Assembly (NCBI GenBank): GCA_023457895.1
Contig: JAEXAY010000039.1
Coordinates: forward strand, 124,001-188,000
DNA length: 64,000 nucleotides
DNA from: Pseudomonadota bacterium
Lineage (GTDB): Bacteria > Pseudomonadota > Alphaproteobacteria > Sphingomonadales > Sphingomonadaceae
Direction: 5' to 3'
A program made the position numbers and the translations under genes. This document shows positions 1 through 9,537 of the stretch, piece after piece; within the stretch, counting starts at the first letter, position 1; each line of letters starts with the position of its first letter. The notes below the pieces were generated by a model, which saw nothing but the letters and a program-made list of their open reading frames with translations, searched no databases and had not been told where the DNA came from.

Positions 1-1
1 G

Positions 2-1198
2 ATCGAATATCTCGACATTCATCTTTCGCAGGTCGCACCGATGGTGTGGCAGGGCTTTCTCGGCCCGCTCGACGTCGCGGTAATCGAAGTTTCAGGAATC
101 AAGGACGATGGCACGCTGATCCCGGCCAGTTCTATCGGCAACAACAAGACCTGGCTCGACACCGCGAGCCGCATCATCCTCGAGGTCAACAGCTGGCACA
201 GCGAGCATCTGGAAGGGATGCACGACATCTATTACGGCACCCGCCTGCCGCCCGAGCGCATGCCGATCCCCATTGTGCGCGCCGATGGCCGCATCGGCCA
301 GACGACTTTCAAGGTGGATCCGGCGCGCGTCGTCGCAGTGGTCGAGACCGACAAGCCCGACCGCAACGCGCCCTTCTCGCCGCCCGATGATACCGCCCGC
401 ACGATTGCGGGGCACATCCTCGACTTTCTCGGCAATGAGGTGAAGCAGGGCCGCATCCCAGCCTCGATGCTCCCGATCCAGTCGGGCGTCGGCAATATCG
501 CCAATGCGGTGCTGACCGGCCTCATCGATTCCCCGTTCGAGGATTTGATGGCCTATACCGAGGTCATCCAGGACGGGATGATGGACCTGCTCGACAGCGG
601 CAAGCTGACCTTCGCCTCGGCTACCGCCTTCTCGCTCAGTCCCGAGCGCGCGCACGACATCAACGCCAATATGGAAAAATATCGCGGCCGAATGCTCCTG
701 CGCACGCAGGAAATCTCGAACCATCCGGAAGTCATCCGCCGCCTCGGCTGCATCGCGATGAACGGCCTCATCGAGGCTGACATCTATGGCTATGTGAACT
801 CGACTCATATCATGGGCTCGCGCATTCAGAACGGCATCGGCGGATCGGGCGACTTTGCCCGCAATGCGTTCATCAGTTTCTTCATGACGCCCTCGACCGC
901 CAAAGGCGGCAAGATCAGCGCGATCGTGCCGCAGGTCAGCCATGTCGACCATATCACGCAGGATGTTCAGGTGATCGTCACCGAACAGGGGCTCGCCGAC
1001 CTGCGCGGCCTTTCACCCAAGAAGCGCGCCGAACAGATTATCGCCAAATGCGCGCACCCCGATTACCGCCCGATGCTCGAAGATTATTACGCCCGCGCGC
1101 TCAGGGAAGCCCATGGCCTGCAATCGCCCTCGCTGCTCGGCGAGAGCCTGTCATGGCACCAGCGCTATCTGGAAACGGGGTCGATGAAGCTCGGGTAG
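2..1198 (+). CDS. Acetyl-CoA hydrolase/transferase family protein (5' truncated by window edge)
   Basis: The reading frame is open from base 2, so the N-terminal part of the protein lies outside the window; about 398 residues are visible. It belongs to the class I CoA-transferase family (acetyl-CoA hydrolase, succinyl-CoA:acetate CoA-transferase). Visible hallmarks are IPASSIGNN near the start, the YTEVIQD segment (in characterised members a Glu in this region carries the acyl-CoA adduct), the glycine-rich GIGGSGDFARNA stretch and the C-terminal VTEQGLADLRGLSP block. The role would be moving CoA between acetate, succinate or propionate and their thioesters. The exact substrate cannot be told from the sequence. 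The next gene converges on it. Confidence 0.85.
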   Translation: MEYLDIHLSQVAPMVWQGFLGPLDVAVIEVSGIKDDGTLIPASSIGNNKTWLDTASRIILEVNSWHSEHLEGMHDIYYGTRLPPERMPIPIVRADGRIGQTTFKVDPARVVAVVETDKPDRNAPFSPPDDTARTIAGHILDFLGNEVKQGRIPASMLPIQSGVGNIANAVLTGLIDSPFEDLMAYTEVIQDGMMDLLDSGKLTFASATAFSLSPERAHDINANMEKYRGRMLLRTQEISNHPEVIRRLGCIAMNGLIEADIYGYVNSTHIMGSRIQNGIGGSGDFARNAFISFFMTPSTAKGGKISAIVPQVSHVDHITQDVQVIVTEQGLADLRGLSPKKRAEQIIAKCAHPDYRPMLEDYYARALREAHGLQSPSLLGESLSWHQRYLETGSMKLG

Positions 1199-1204
1199 CA
1201 TCCC

Positions 1205-1687
1205 TTACATCGCGTTCAAACACCCCGCCACCCGCGTCGTTACCTTGTCCCAAACCCGGCGGTCGGCGGTGCGGTAGGCAAGTTCGACACTGCGCCACAG
1301 GTCGTTTTCAAGTACGCCCTTGTGGTAGACGATCTTGCCGCCGCGCATGCCGGAGAAGACAAAACTGCCCGCTCCCGCGCGCTTGTACGTCACCCGTCCG
1401 CCGTCTTTCCGGAATTGGGCAATGCGCCAGTTCATGGCGCGGGCAACGCTCCAGTCCTCGGCATTGGTCGCACCCCAGACGCGGATTTCATTGCCATTCG
1501 CGCCTCTGAATGTGCGTCCGTCACCATTGTCCGCCTCCGGCTGCGGCGTCACCAGGTGCATCGGATAGCAGAGCGTGTAGCTATATTTGGCATTGCCATA
1601 ATCGCCCCATTGCACGGTGCGCGATTGTTGGGCAGCGGCAGGGAGCGCCAGCAAGGTCAGCGCTCCCGCGGCAAGAAAAAATTTCAT
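1205..1687 (-). CDS. Small secreted protein of unknown function
   Basis: The product is about 160 residues with a clear Sec signal peptide (MKFFLAAGALTLLALPAAAQ). I chose the ATG at 1687 because it starts the signal peptide and an AGGAG ribosome site lies just upstream; longer readings of the frame run through the terminator of the neighbouring gene. The mature part is rich in aromatic and basic residues (for example TVQWGDYGNAKYSYTLCYP) and has two cysteines (one in the LCYP segment and one in AGCLNAM) that could form a disulfide. I do not recognise a named domain. It resembles conserved secreted proteins of sphingomonads, probably periplasmic. Function unknown. Confidence 0.7.
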   Translation of the reverse strand: MKFFLAAGALTLLALPAAAQQSRTVQWGDYGNAKYSYTLCYPMHLVTPQPEADNGDGRTFRGANGNEIRVWGATNAEDWSVARAMNWRIAQFRKDGGRVTYKRAGAGSFVFSGMRGGKIVYHKGVLENDLWRSVELAYRTADRRVWDKVTTRVAGCLNAM

Positions 1688-1741
1688 TAGGTTGCTCCTC
1701 CCTGATGCTGGGCATAACATCTCAACCTCCGGCCACAGAAC

Positions 1742-1777
1742 AAAAAAATCCCCCTGCGGCGAACCGAGGGGGATTTT
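1742..1777 (-). terminator. Rho-independent terminator downstream of ndk
   Basis: An 11-bp perfect inverted repeat (AAAATCCCCCT / AGGGGGATTTT, arms 1745-1755 and 1767-1777) has an 11-nt loop. Read on the minus strand it is followed by a run of T (the A tract at 1742-1748), as expected for termination of transcription coming from ndk. It sits between ndk and the secreted-protein gene on the same strand, so that gene probably has its own promoter. Confidence 0.8.
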
Positions 1778-1829
1778 GATCCTGCTGCCTGCCAAGCGCC
1801 AGAGGCCCTGCTGGCGGTCTTTGCTCGGC

Positions 1830-2252
1830 TTAGCCCACCAATTCTTCAGGCTTGAAGAAATAGGCGATTTCGGTTGCGGCATTCTCATCCGAGTCCGAAC
1901 CATGGACCGAATTGGCTTCGATGCTTTCCGCGAAAGTCTTGCGGATCGTTCCTTCGGCGGCGTCGGCCGGGTTGGTCGCACCCATGATGTCGCGGTTGCG
2001 CTTGACGGCATCCTCGCCCTCGAGCACCTGCACGACCACCGGCCCGGAAATCATGAAATTCACCAGTTCGCCGAAGAAGGGGCGTTCCTTGTGGACCGCG
2101 TAAAAGCCTTCGGCCTGGTCCTTGGTCATGTGGATGCGCTTGGAGGCGACGACACGCAGGCCGGCGTCTTCCAGCATCTTGGTGACCGCGCCGGTGAGGT
2201 TGCGGCGGGTGGCGTCGGGCTTGATGATCGAAAAGGTACGGGTAACCGTCAT
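1830..2252 (-). CDS. ndk: Nucleoside diphosphate kinase
   Basis: This 140-residue protein has the standard length for bacterial Ndk. It transfers the gamma-phosphate of ATP to nucleoside diphosphates through a phosphohistidine, keeping NTP/dNTP pools balanced in the cytoplasm. The N-terminal TFSIIKPDA strand, the RNLTG loop, the ATNPADA nucleotide-binding segment and the catalytic motif SVHGSDS (with the active-site His) are all present. The start at 2252 has a GGAG site eight bases upstream. A strong terminator follows, so ndk is likely monocistronic. Confidence 0.97.
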   Translation of the reverse strand: MTVTRTFSIIKPDATRRNLTGAVTKMLEDAGLRVVASKRIHMTKDQAEGFYAVHKERPFFGELVNFMISGPVVVQVLEGEDAVKRNRDIMGATNPADAAEGTIRKTFAESIEANSVHGSDSDENAATEIAYFFKPEELVG

Positions 2253-2410
2253 GAATATTGCTCCAGAATAAACGGGGAAAGCTTGTTAAGCGTCGCCGCG
2301 CCTCTAGCGATGGCATGGACAAAGGGCAAGTGTCCGCGTGGCGGGTTGTTTCGCACTTTTTTGGCAAACATTAACCCTTGAAGCCCGGCATTGTGCTAGA
2401 AGCGGCGCGT

Positions 2411-3589
2411 ATGGAACAATTTCCGATCATTCTGTGGGCAGTTCCGGCCATATTCCTGCTTCTCGCAGCAACCTTCCGTAAAGTCGGCGTGATGGTACCC
2501 GCGCACCCCAGCCCACGCCCGGCAATCGTCGGCTGCCTTGCGGGGATGGTGGCGATCACCTGTGAAGCGCTGCCATTGCGCCAGATCGAAATTTGCGCCT
2601 TGCTCGGCGAGCCCGCCAAGTGGATCGCGATGCTGGGGCTGATCCGCGCATTTCGCCTGCGTCACGAACCGGACCTCCCGCTTCGTCCTGCCCTCTTATG
2701 GTTTGCGGCGTGTTCGGGCGCCTATTTCCTGTCGAGCGCGGTCCTTCCCGATCCGCTTGTCCGGACCGCCGTGCTGATGATTGCGCCACTCGGCTGCCTC
2801 GCCTTCGCCTTGCCCTTGCTGCGCTACCATGACGGCGAGAGCGACCATTTTGCGAAGATCCTGATCGCCGTGATCGCACTCCCGATGCTGTACCGCCGGG
2901 CCTCGTTCCTGATGTCAGGCAATCCCTTTGCCTTCGGCGAAAGGGAATGGTCCGCCGATATCCAGATCTCCTACCTGTTCAGTATTGCCATTGCCGTGAC
3001 GATTGCGCTGGCGCTGCTTATTGCGATCGGCCGCGACACGATCATGGATCGCGAGGAGGCCTCGACCATCGACCCGCTGACCGGCATCGCCAACCGGCGC
3101 GCCTTCATCGAGTGGGTGGACGGCGATGCGCCTGACACGCCGCGCTATGGTGCCGCGCTGATGGTCGACCTCGATCATTTCAAGCAGATCAACGACCAGC
3201 ACGGGCATGAGGCAGGCGACGCGGTGCTTGAGGCGGTCGCCCGGATCATCCGGGACCGGATTGGCAATCGCGGCAACATTGCCCGGATCGGCGGCGAGGA
3301 ATTCGCTATCCTGCTGCACGCGGCGAATGTGGGGGCCGCCGAACCGCTGGCAGCGGACCTCCGCCAGCGTATCGAGGCGCTGCGGGTCAGTCCGCCCTTG
3401 GAATGCGTCCAGGTCACCGCCAGCGTAGGGGTTGCGCAACGCCGGGAAGGCGACACCCTGCGCGAAACGTTGCGCGCAGCCGATCAGGCGCTCTACCGTG
3501 CCAAGGGAACCGGGCGTAACAGGGTCTGTGTCGCGAGCGACTGCGATGCTGCCAATGACCTCGGCTTTTCAAGCCTCGTGGCGGGTTGA
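2411..3589 (+). CDS. Membrane-bound diguanylate cyclase (GGDEF)
   Basis: The ATG at 2411 gives 392 residues; a TTG at 2378 in the same frame is a less likely start. The N-terminal half is a multi-helix hydrophobic sensor region (about six membrane segments, residues 1-210) with no named domain that I can see. The C-terminal half is a GGDEF domain with DPLTGIANRRAF, VDLDHFKQINDQHGHEAGD and the active-site loop IGGEEFAIL (GGEEF variant, considered active). The position where the RxxD inhibitory site would lie reads GNRG, so product feedback through an I-site is probably absent. It would make c-di-GMP in response to a membrane signal. Confidence 0.9.
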   Translation: MEQFPIILWAVPAIFLLLAATFRKVGVMVPAHPSPRPAIVGCLAGMVAITCEALPLRQIEICALLGEPAKWIAMLGLIRAFRLRHEPDLPLRPALLWFAACSGAYFLSSAVLPDPLVRTAVLMIAPLGCLAFALPLLRYHDGESDHFAKILIAVIALPMLYRRASFLMSGNPFAFGEREWSADIQISYLFSIAIAVTIALALLIAIGRDTIMDREEASTIDPLTGIANRRAFIEWVDGDAPDTPRYGAALMVDLDHFKQINDQHGHEAGDAVLEAVARIIRDRIGNRGNIARIGGEEFAILLHAANVGAAEPLAADLRQRIEALRVSPPLECVQVTASVGVAQRREGDTLRETLRAADQALYRAKGTGRNRVCVASDCDAANDLGFSSLVAG

Positions 3590-3605
3590 TCCGCCGCGCG
3601 GGTGA

Positions 3606-4052
3606 CTAAGGCCCTTCGGCCCAGCGGCCGCGTTCATCCTGCTTCCAGTAATGGCGCTCGACCCCGCCCTGCCCAGCAAGAGCCTTCCAGGCGGATCGCG
3701 CTGCCTCGATCGTTGCAGCGTCAAACAGGAAGAAAGCCCGTTCGAAATCCAGCGCCGCGTCGCGCCAGCGGCCATCAGCGATGAGGATATTACGCGCGCC
3801 ATTGGCGGCTTCCGGTACAGCGCCAAGCAGCACCGGCTCGGTCGCGTCTTCATTGCCCTCACCGCCCGCCATCACATGGGGCAGAAAGCTTTCGGGCTTC
3901 GCAACCCATAGCGCATTGTCGAGCTTTTCGAGCGACGCCGCATCATCGGCGACGATCAGCAGCCGCTCGCCGCCGGTCAGCAGCTTTTCCGCCAGCGCCG
4001 ACACGATCCCTTCCGGGCCCGAACGGGTCAGATGGTAGAAATCAACCCTCAA
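3606..4052 (-). CDS. holC: DNA polymerase III subunit chi
   Basis: The product is about 148 residues. Chi joins the clamp loader (through psi) to SSB at the replication fork. The N-terminus RVDFYHLTRSGPEGIVSALAEKLL and the LLIVADDAASLEKLDNALW and DGRWRDAALDFERAFFLFD segments are typical of HolC, including the conserved W and the late FLFD strand. I prefer the TTG at 4052, which gives M-RVDFYHL as in other family members; a TTG at 4067 would add five residues. The gene overlaps the end of pepA by 11 bases, and the pepA-holC pairing is common in proteobacteria, suggesting translational coupling. Confidence 0.88.
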   Translation of the reverse strand: MRVDFYHLTRSGPEGIVSALAEKLLTGGERLLIVADDAASLEKLDNALWVAKPESFLPHVMAGGEGNEDATEPVLLGAVPEAANGARNILIADGRWRDAALDFERAFFLFDAATIEAARSAWKALAGQGGVERHYWKQDERGRWAEGP

Positions 4053-5514
4053 AATTGTCCGCGACAAACTGGTTCATCAGCCGCACCCCATAACCGGTCG
4101 CGCCCTTGTCCCACGTTGCGCCGGGTTTCGCTGCCCAGACCATCCCGGCAATGTCGATATGCGCCCATTCGACGCCGTCCTGGACAAAGCGCTGGAGGAA
4201 TTGCGCGGCGGTGATCGACCCGGCCTCGCGCGGCCCGACATTCTTGATGTCGGCGATGGGGCTGTCGATCAGCTTGTTATAGGCATCGCCCAGCGGCATC
4301 CGCCAGACCGGGTCACCGCTCTCGGTTCCAGCGGCCGAAATCTTCACCGCCAGGTCGTCATTGTTGCACATCATCCCCGCATATTCATTGCCGAGCGAGA
4401 TGATGATGGCGCCCGTCAGCGTCGCAAAATCAAGCATCACACTGGGCTTGTGCGTTTCCTGCGTCCACCACATCGCATCGCACAGGACAAGCCGCCCTTC
4501 AGCGTCGGTATTGAGCACCTCGATCGTCTGGCCCGACATCGACGTCACGATGTCGCCGGGACGCTGGGCATTGCCATCGGGCATATTTTCGACAAGGCCG
4601 ACCACGCCGACGACATGCGCCTTGGCCTTGCGGCCCGCCAGCGCCATCATCGCACCGGCGACCGCGCCCGCGCCGCCCATGTCCCACTTCATGTCCTCCA
4701 TGCCGGGTCCGGGCTTCAGGCTGATGCCGCCGGTATCGAAGGTCACGCCCTTGCCGACGAAGCAGACCGGCGTCTTTTGCTCGCCGCCGGTGCCGTCCCA
4801 GCGCATCGCGAGCAGTCGGGGCGGGCGCACCGAACCTTGCGCCACGCCGAGCAGCGCGCCCATGCCGAGGTCCTTCATCTGTTTTTCGTCGAGGACCGTG
4901 AGTTCAACCCCGAGGCCCTTGAGCTTCTGGCAACGCTCAACGAAGCTTTCCGGGTAAATCACATTCGCGGGCTCCGACACCAGCTCGCGGGTGAAGCGCA
5001 CCCCTTCTGCCACCGCCTTGAAATCGGGCCATAGTTTCTCGACTTCGGCCGTCTGCCCTGACACGATGGTAGCACTCTTCAGCGTGGGCTTACTGTTTTC
5101 TGGCAGCTTGGTGCGATAGGTGTCGATCCGCCAGTCGCGCAGCAACAGGCCCAGCGCGAAATGGGCGATTGCCCGGCCGTCGAGCCCGCTGTATTCGGAA
5201 AACACCACCTCGACCGCCTCTACCCCGCTGGTCTGAAGCCGCGAAACAACCGCCGAGCCCGCGCGCTCGAGGTCGAAACTGCTTGCCTCTCCGAGTCCAA
5301 CGAGAAGGATGCGGCGCACGGTGCCATCAACGCTGGCAAAGCCTTCGAACAAGGCCGATGCCGCCGCGTCGAAGCGCGCCTGTTTAGCCGCGTCCGCCAG
5401 GAACTCCGCACCTTGCGGCAATTGCCCGCCAAATCCGTCCAGCGCGTTCTTGGTGAGGACATGCACCTGCACGGCGGCCTTGGGATCAGATTGCGGGGCG
5501 AAACGGATGTTCAT
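4042..5514 (-). CDS. pepA: Leucyl aminopeptidase (M17)
   Basis: The cytosolic hexameric aminopeptidase PepA removes N-terminal residues from peptides using two divalent metals. The signature NTDAEGRLVL holds the metal-binding Asp and Glu, and GKGVTFDTGGISLKP and MKWDMGGAGAV supply further ligands and the catalytic Lys. Length (490 residues) is normal. I start at the ATG at 5514 (MNIRFAPQSD) because GGAG lies nine bases upstream; the ATG at 5529 would place that GGAG inside the gene. It is followed by holC with an overlap and is divergent from lptD. Confidence 0.95.
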   Translation of the reverse strand: MNIRFAPQSDPKAAVQVHVLTKNALDGFGGQLPQGAEFLADAAKQARFDAAASALFEGFASVDGTVRRILLVGLGEASSFDLERAGSAVVSRLQTSGVEAVEVVFSEYSGLDGRAIAHFALGLLLRDWRIDTYRTKLPENSKPTLKSATIVSGQTAEVEKLWPDFKAVAEGVRFTRELVSEPANVIYPESFVERCQKLKGLGVELTVLDEKQMKDLGMGALLGVAQGSVRPPRLLAMRWDGTGGEQKTPVCFVGKGVTFDTGGISLKPGPGMEDMKWDMGGAGAVAGAMMALAGRKAKAHVVGVVGLVENMPDGNAQRPGDIVTSMSGQTIEVLNTDAEGRLVLCDAMWWTQETHKPSVMLDFATLTGAIIISLGNEYAGMMCNNDDLAVKISAAGTESGDPVWRMPLGDAYNKLIDSPIADIKNVGPREAGSITAAQFLQRFVQDGVEWAHIDIAGMVWAAKPGATWDKGATGYGVRLMNQFVADNFEG

Positions 5515-5675
5515 TACGACAGACTCCATGCAGTGTGCGATTGAATGATGGCGGAGACGCAGATAGGGAGTTCCCCCACCTGTTGCAAAAGTTTATGCGC
5601 TTGGCGACAGCCGCGTTAATGCTTATGCCCCGGCTTGCGAGGGGCCTTATTGAATTTTCTGTTCGGAGCCAAGTG

Positions 5676-7994
5676 TTGAGACCGATTGCCGTCCTTGCAT
5701 TATCCGGCCTCAGCCTGGTTGCCCTTGCCGCGACCAGTGCTCATGCGCAGACGCCGCCCGCTTCGCCTGAGCCGGACGCGCAATCGATCCCCGACATCAG
5801 CGCCGCGCCGCCGCCCGCGCTTCCGGCTGGCCCCGCCGCCGACCTGCCGCCACCTCCCGCACCGGCCGACACCATCACCCAGCGCGACGCCAACAACCAG
5901 GTGATCTTCAGCGCCGACCGTGCCAGCTATGAAGATGACGGCAACCGGTTGATGGCCGAGGGCGGCGTCTATCTCGAACATGACGGCCAGCGGCTGCGCG
6001 CCGACAAGGTCGAATGGGACCGCAAGGCCGACCGGGTGGTCGCAACCGGCAATGTCGCGGCGACCAACCCCGAAGGCGATACCGCTTATGGCGACCGCAT
6101 CGAACTGGCCGGGTCGTTGCGCGAAGGTGTGGTCGAAAACCTGCTCGTCGTGTTCGAAAACGGCCCTCGCTTTGCCGCCAAGCGCGGCCAGCAGCTCGCC
6201 AACGGGGACCTCGTTCTCGACTATGCCGCTTATACGCCGTGCGCGGTGACCGATGAAAATGGCTGCCCGAGAAATCCGAGCTGGCAGGTCAAGGCCGTGC
6301 GGATCACCTATGACAAGGCACGCGACAAGGTCAGTTACAAGGGCGCGCATGCCGAACTGTTCGGGCTGCCCGTCCCGCTCCCTTTGCTGACCCACGGCCT
6401 CCGCAACGAGCCAAAGAGCGGTCTCCTCGTACCAAGCCTCCGGCTTGACCGGGTCAACGGGCTCGAGGTCGAGCTGCCCTATTATTTTCGCCTCGCACCC
6501 AATCGCGATATCACCGTCACGCCGCATATCTACACTGGCGCGCTGCCGATGCTTGAAGGCGAGTATCGCGCGCTCAACCGACTCGGTTCCTACCGGGTCA
6601 GCGGCTATGCGACCTATAGCAGCAAGATCGACGTTTCCCCCGGTGTTCCATCGACCGAGAATCGCGAGTTCCGGGGCTATGTCGATGCAGTGGGACGCTT
6701 TCAACTGACGCCCGAATGGACCGCATCGGCGTCGATCCGGCGCGCCACGGACCGCACCTTCCTGCGGCGTTATGACATCACCCGCGACGACCGGCTACGC
6801 AGCCACACCAGTGTCGAGCGCATCGGCGGATCGAGCTATTTTTCCTTTGGCGGCTGGGCCGTACAGACGCTCCGCGCGGGCGAGGTCCAGGGGCAGCAAC
6901 CGGTCGCGCTCCCGGCGATCGATTTCCGCCAGCGCTGGATCGAACCGATCCTCGCTGGCAAGGTCGAGTTGCAGCTGAACAGCCTCGGCCTGTTTCGCTC
7001 CGTCGGACAGGATACCCAGCGCGCCTTTGCCGGTGCCCGCTGGGATCTGCGACGCCTGACGGGGTGGGGGCAGGAAATTGACTTCACCCTTTATGCCCGC
7101 GGCGACGTTTATCACAGCGATGAAAACTGGCTGACCCCGGTCGCCTCCTATCGGGGCAAGAGCGGCTGGCAGGCACGCGGGATCGCGGCGGCAGCGGTCG
7201 ATGTCCAGTGGCCGTTCGTGGGTCCGGCCTTTGGCGGCACGCAGCGCTTTACCCCGCGCATCCAGTTGGTCGCATCGCCCCCGGTCCGCAATGTCGATAT
7301 TCCCAACGAGGATTCGCGTGCGTTCGACCTTGAGGACAGCAACCTGTTCGCGCTCAATCGCTTCCCCGGATATGACCGGTTCGAGGACAGCGCCCGCCTG
7401 ACCTATGGAGTCGAATGGGGCCTCGACCGGCCGGGCCTCGCGATCAACGCGGTCGTCGGGCAAAGCTATCGCCTCAACAACAAGCCCGAACTGTTCCCGC
7501 AAGGGACCGGCCTTTCCGATCGGCTTTCCGACGTCGTGGGCCGCACCACCGTCGCGTGGCGCGATTTTGTCCGCTTCACCCACCGCTACCGGCTCGACAA
7601 GGACAATCTGGCCATACGCCGCAACGAGATCGACGCGCGGGTAGGAACGCGCTCGACCTATGGCGAGATCGGCTATCTCCGCCTCAACCGTGATATTGAC
7701 ACGCTCGCCGAGGATTTGCGCGACCGCGAAGAAGTCCGTGTCGGTGGCCGGGTGCAACTCACACGCTACTGGTCGATGTTTGGATCGGCGATCGTCGACT
7801 TGTCCGACCGTACCGATGACCCGGCTCTCACGACCGATGGGTTCACCCCGATCCGTCACCGGCTCGGGATCGCCTATGAGGATGATTGCATCACGCTGGG
7901 GGTTACCTGGCGGCGCGATTATGAGGACAGCGGCGACGCACGGCGAGGCAATAGTTTCCAGCTTAGGCTAGCCATTCGCAATCTCGGAGTCTAA
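5676..7994 (+). CDS. lptD: LPS-assembly outer-membrane protein LptD
   Basis: LptD is the outer-membrane beta-barrel that, with LptE, inserts lipopolysaccharide into the outer leaflet. After a signal peptide (RPIAVLALSGLSLVALAATSAHA) and a Pro/Ala-rich linker comes an OstA/LptA-like jellyroll (about residues 60-200, VIFSADRASYEDDGNRLMAEGGV) and then the long barrel region ending in alternating aromatic strands. The two Cys pairs are partly visible (CAVTDENGC, DDCI). The start is uncertain: TTG at 5676 with GGAG seven bases upstream best fits the signal peptide, GTG at 5673 is nearly equal, and ATGs lie further upstream. Order lptD-surA-pdxA-rsmA is a classic operon. Confidence 0.93.
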   Translation: MRPIAVLALSGLSLVALAATSAHAQTPPASPEPDAQSIPDISAAPPPALPAGPAADLPPPPAPADTITQRDANNQVIFSADRASYEDDGNRLMAEGGVYLEHDGQRLRADKVEWDRKADRVVATGNVAATNPEGDTAYGDRIELAGSLREGVVENLLVVFENGPRFAAKRGQQLANGDLVLDYAAYTPCAVTDENGCPRNPSWQVKAVRITYDKARDKVSYKGAHAELFGLPVPLPLLTHGLRNEPKSGLLVPSLRLDRVNGLEVELPYYFRLAPNRDITVTPHIYTGALPMLEGEYRALNRLGSYRVSGYATYSSKIDVSPGVPSTENREFRGYVDAVGRFQLTPEWTASASIRRATDRTFLRRYDITRDDRLRSHTSVERIGGSSYFSFGGWAVQTLRAGEVQGQQPVALPAIDFRQRWIEPILAGKVELQLNSLGLFRSVGQDTQRAFAGARWDLRRLTGWGQEIDFTLYARGDVYHSDENWLTPVASYRGKSGWQARGIAAAAVDVQWPFVGPAFGGTQRFTPRIQLVASPPVRNVDIPNEDSRAFDLEDSNLFALNRFPGYDRFEDSARLTYGVEWGLDRPGLAINAVVGQSYRLNNKPELFPQGTGLSDRLSDVVGRTTVAWRDFVRFTHRYRLDKDNLAIRRNEIDARVGTRSTYGEIGYLRLNRDIDTLAEDLRDREEVRVGGRVQLTRYWSMFGSAIVDLSDRTDDPALTTDGFTPIRHRLGIAYEDDCITLGVTWRRDYEDSGDARRGNSFQLRLAIRNLGV

Positions 7995-8096
7995 ACAGCA
8001 ACCAAACGGACCGCTCAGCATCTGTTCATCGAATTTGCGGCAATTCCCGCACGGTCGAACAAGCTGGATGGCCAGCTTCACAACAGGGATTTCAAC

Positions 8097-9470
8097 TTGT
8101 CAGGACCTATGCGCAAGACTTCGCACACCATGATGATCCGCCGCGCCCTTGCTGGCCTTGCCCTTTCCGCGCTGACGCTTTCGCCCGTCGCGGCAACGGC
8201 GCAGCAGGTCGGGGATCAGGAGATGCCCAATGCGGGTCTCAATGTTCCCAAGAACCTTACCATTTTTGACAGCAAGACGCCGTCCAACGTCTACAAGCCG
8301 ACGGCCGTGGTCAATGGCGAGATCATTACCGCGACCGATGTCGAACAGCGCCTCGCACTGATTGTCGTTGCCAATGGCGGCAAGATTTCACCCGAAGAAG
8401 CACAGCGTCTGCGCCTCCAGATTTTCTCCAACCTTGTCGATGAAAAACTGCAGATTCAGGCTGCGAAGGCAAGCGACATCGAAGTCAAGGACGACGAGGT
8501 GAACGCCCAGTTTGCGCGCATCGCGGCCAACTTCAAGCAGACGCCCGAGGCTTTTTCCGCCTATCTCGCCAACAACGGATCTTCTGCGGCTTCGATGAAG
8601 CAGCAGATCCGCGGCGAACTTGCGTGGGATCGTCTGCTCAGCCGCAATGTCGAACCCTTCACCAACGTGTCCGAAGACGAGGTCAAGTCGATTATCGACC
8701 GTATGCAGGCCTCGCGCGGTTCGGACGAATATTGGCTCGGCGAAATTTTCCTGTCGGCAACGCCCGAAACCATGGCGGCGGCCACGGCCAATGCGCAGAA
8801 GATCATTGAACAGCTGCAGCAGGGCGGATCATTCCAGGCCTATGCGCGCCAATATTCCGAGGCCTCGACGGCGGTTGTCGGCGGCGACCTCGGCTGGATT
8901 CGTCCCGGTCAGTTGCCCGAGGAAATCGCGGCAGCGGCCGGGCGAATGCAGAATGGCCAGATCGCCACGGTTGCGGTCCCGGGCGGCGTTTCGATCATCA
9001 TGTTGCGCGACAAGCGCAAGGTGCTGGTTGCCAATGCCCGCGACGCGGTTCTGAGCCTGAAGCAGATTTCGCTGCCTTTCCCGGCTGGCACGACTCGCGC
9101 CAAGGCATCTGATCTTGCGGGCAAGTTCGCGGCGCAGACCCGCACGATTGCCGGGTGCGGCATGGCGGACGAGGTAGCCGCCAAGCTCGGCGCATCGGTT
9201 GTCAGCCGCGACAATATCGCGCTGCGCGATCTCCCCGCGCCGCTCCAGAACACCCTCGTCGATCTCCAGATCGGGCAGACTACCCAGCCGTTCGGTTCAC
9301 CCGAGGAAGGCGTCAGCGTTCTCGTCCTGTGCGGACGCGACATGCCGGACTCCGCGTCGCTGCCCTCGCTTGAGCAGGTGGAAAGCCAGATCCGGCAGGA
9401 CAAGGTTAACAAGCGCGCCCAGCGCTATCTGCGCGACCTTCGCCGCGACGCGATCATCGAATATAGCTGA
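8097..9470 (+). CDS. surA: Periplasmic chaperone/peptidyl-prolyl isomerase SurA
   Basis: SurA escorts outer-membrane proteins such as LptD across the periplasm. The 457-residue protein has a signal peptide (RALAGLALSALTLSPVAATAQQ), a SurA N-terminal chaperone domain (about residues 60-190, TAVVNGEIITATDVEQRLAL) and one recognisable parvulin domain (about 205-305, YWLGEIFLS... GGDLGWIRPGQLPEEI). The second parvulin copy is degenerate. TTG at 8097 has an AGGGA site eight bases upstream; ATG at 8109 is the alternative, with AGGA only three bases away. It lies between lptD and pdxA, as in most proteobacteria. Confidence 0.93.
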   Translation: MSGPMRKTSHTMMIRRALAGLALSALTLSPVAATAQQVGDQEMPNAGLNVPKNLTIFDSKTPSNVYKPTAVVNGEIITATDVEQRLALIVVANGGKISPEEAQRLRLQIFSNLVDEKLQIQAAKASDIEVKDDEVNAQFARIAANFKQTPEAFSAYLANNGSSAASMKQQIRGELAWDRLLSRNVEPFTNVSEDEVKSIIDRMQASRGSDEYWLGEIFLSATPETMAAATANAQKIIEQLQQGGSFQAYARQYSEASTAVVGGDLGWIRPGQLPEEIAAAAGRMQNGQIATVAVPGGVSIIMLRDKRKVLVANARDAVLSLKQISLPFPAGTTRAKASDLAGKFAAQTRTIAGCGMADEVAAKLGASVVSRDNIALRDLPAPLQNTLVDLQIGQTTQPFGSPEEGVSVLVLCGRDMPDSASLPSLEQVESQIRQDKVNKRAQRYLRDLRRDAIIEYS

Positions 9471-9537
9471 TCCGGAAATGACGGTCCGGCATTGCCTTTC
9501 AAGAGCGTGGCCGGATCGATTTTATCTGCTATAGCGC

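Noticed and set aside
1617..2381. A 254-codon plus-strand frame over ndk and its terminator
   Set aside because: Ndk on the other strand is certain, and the frame runs through a strong terminator hairpin.
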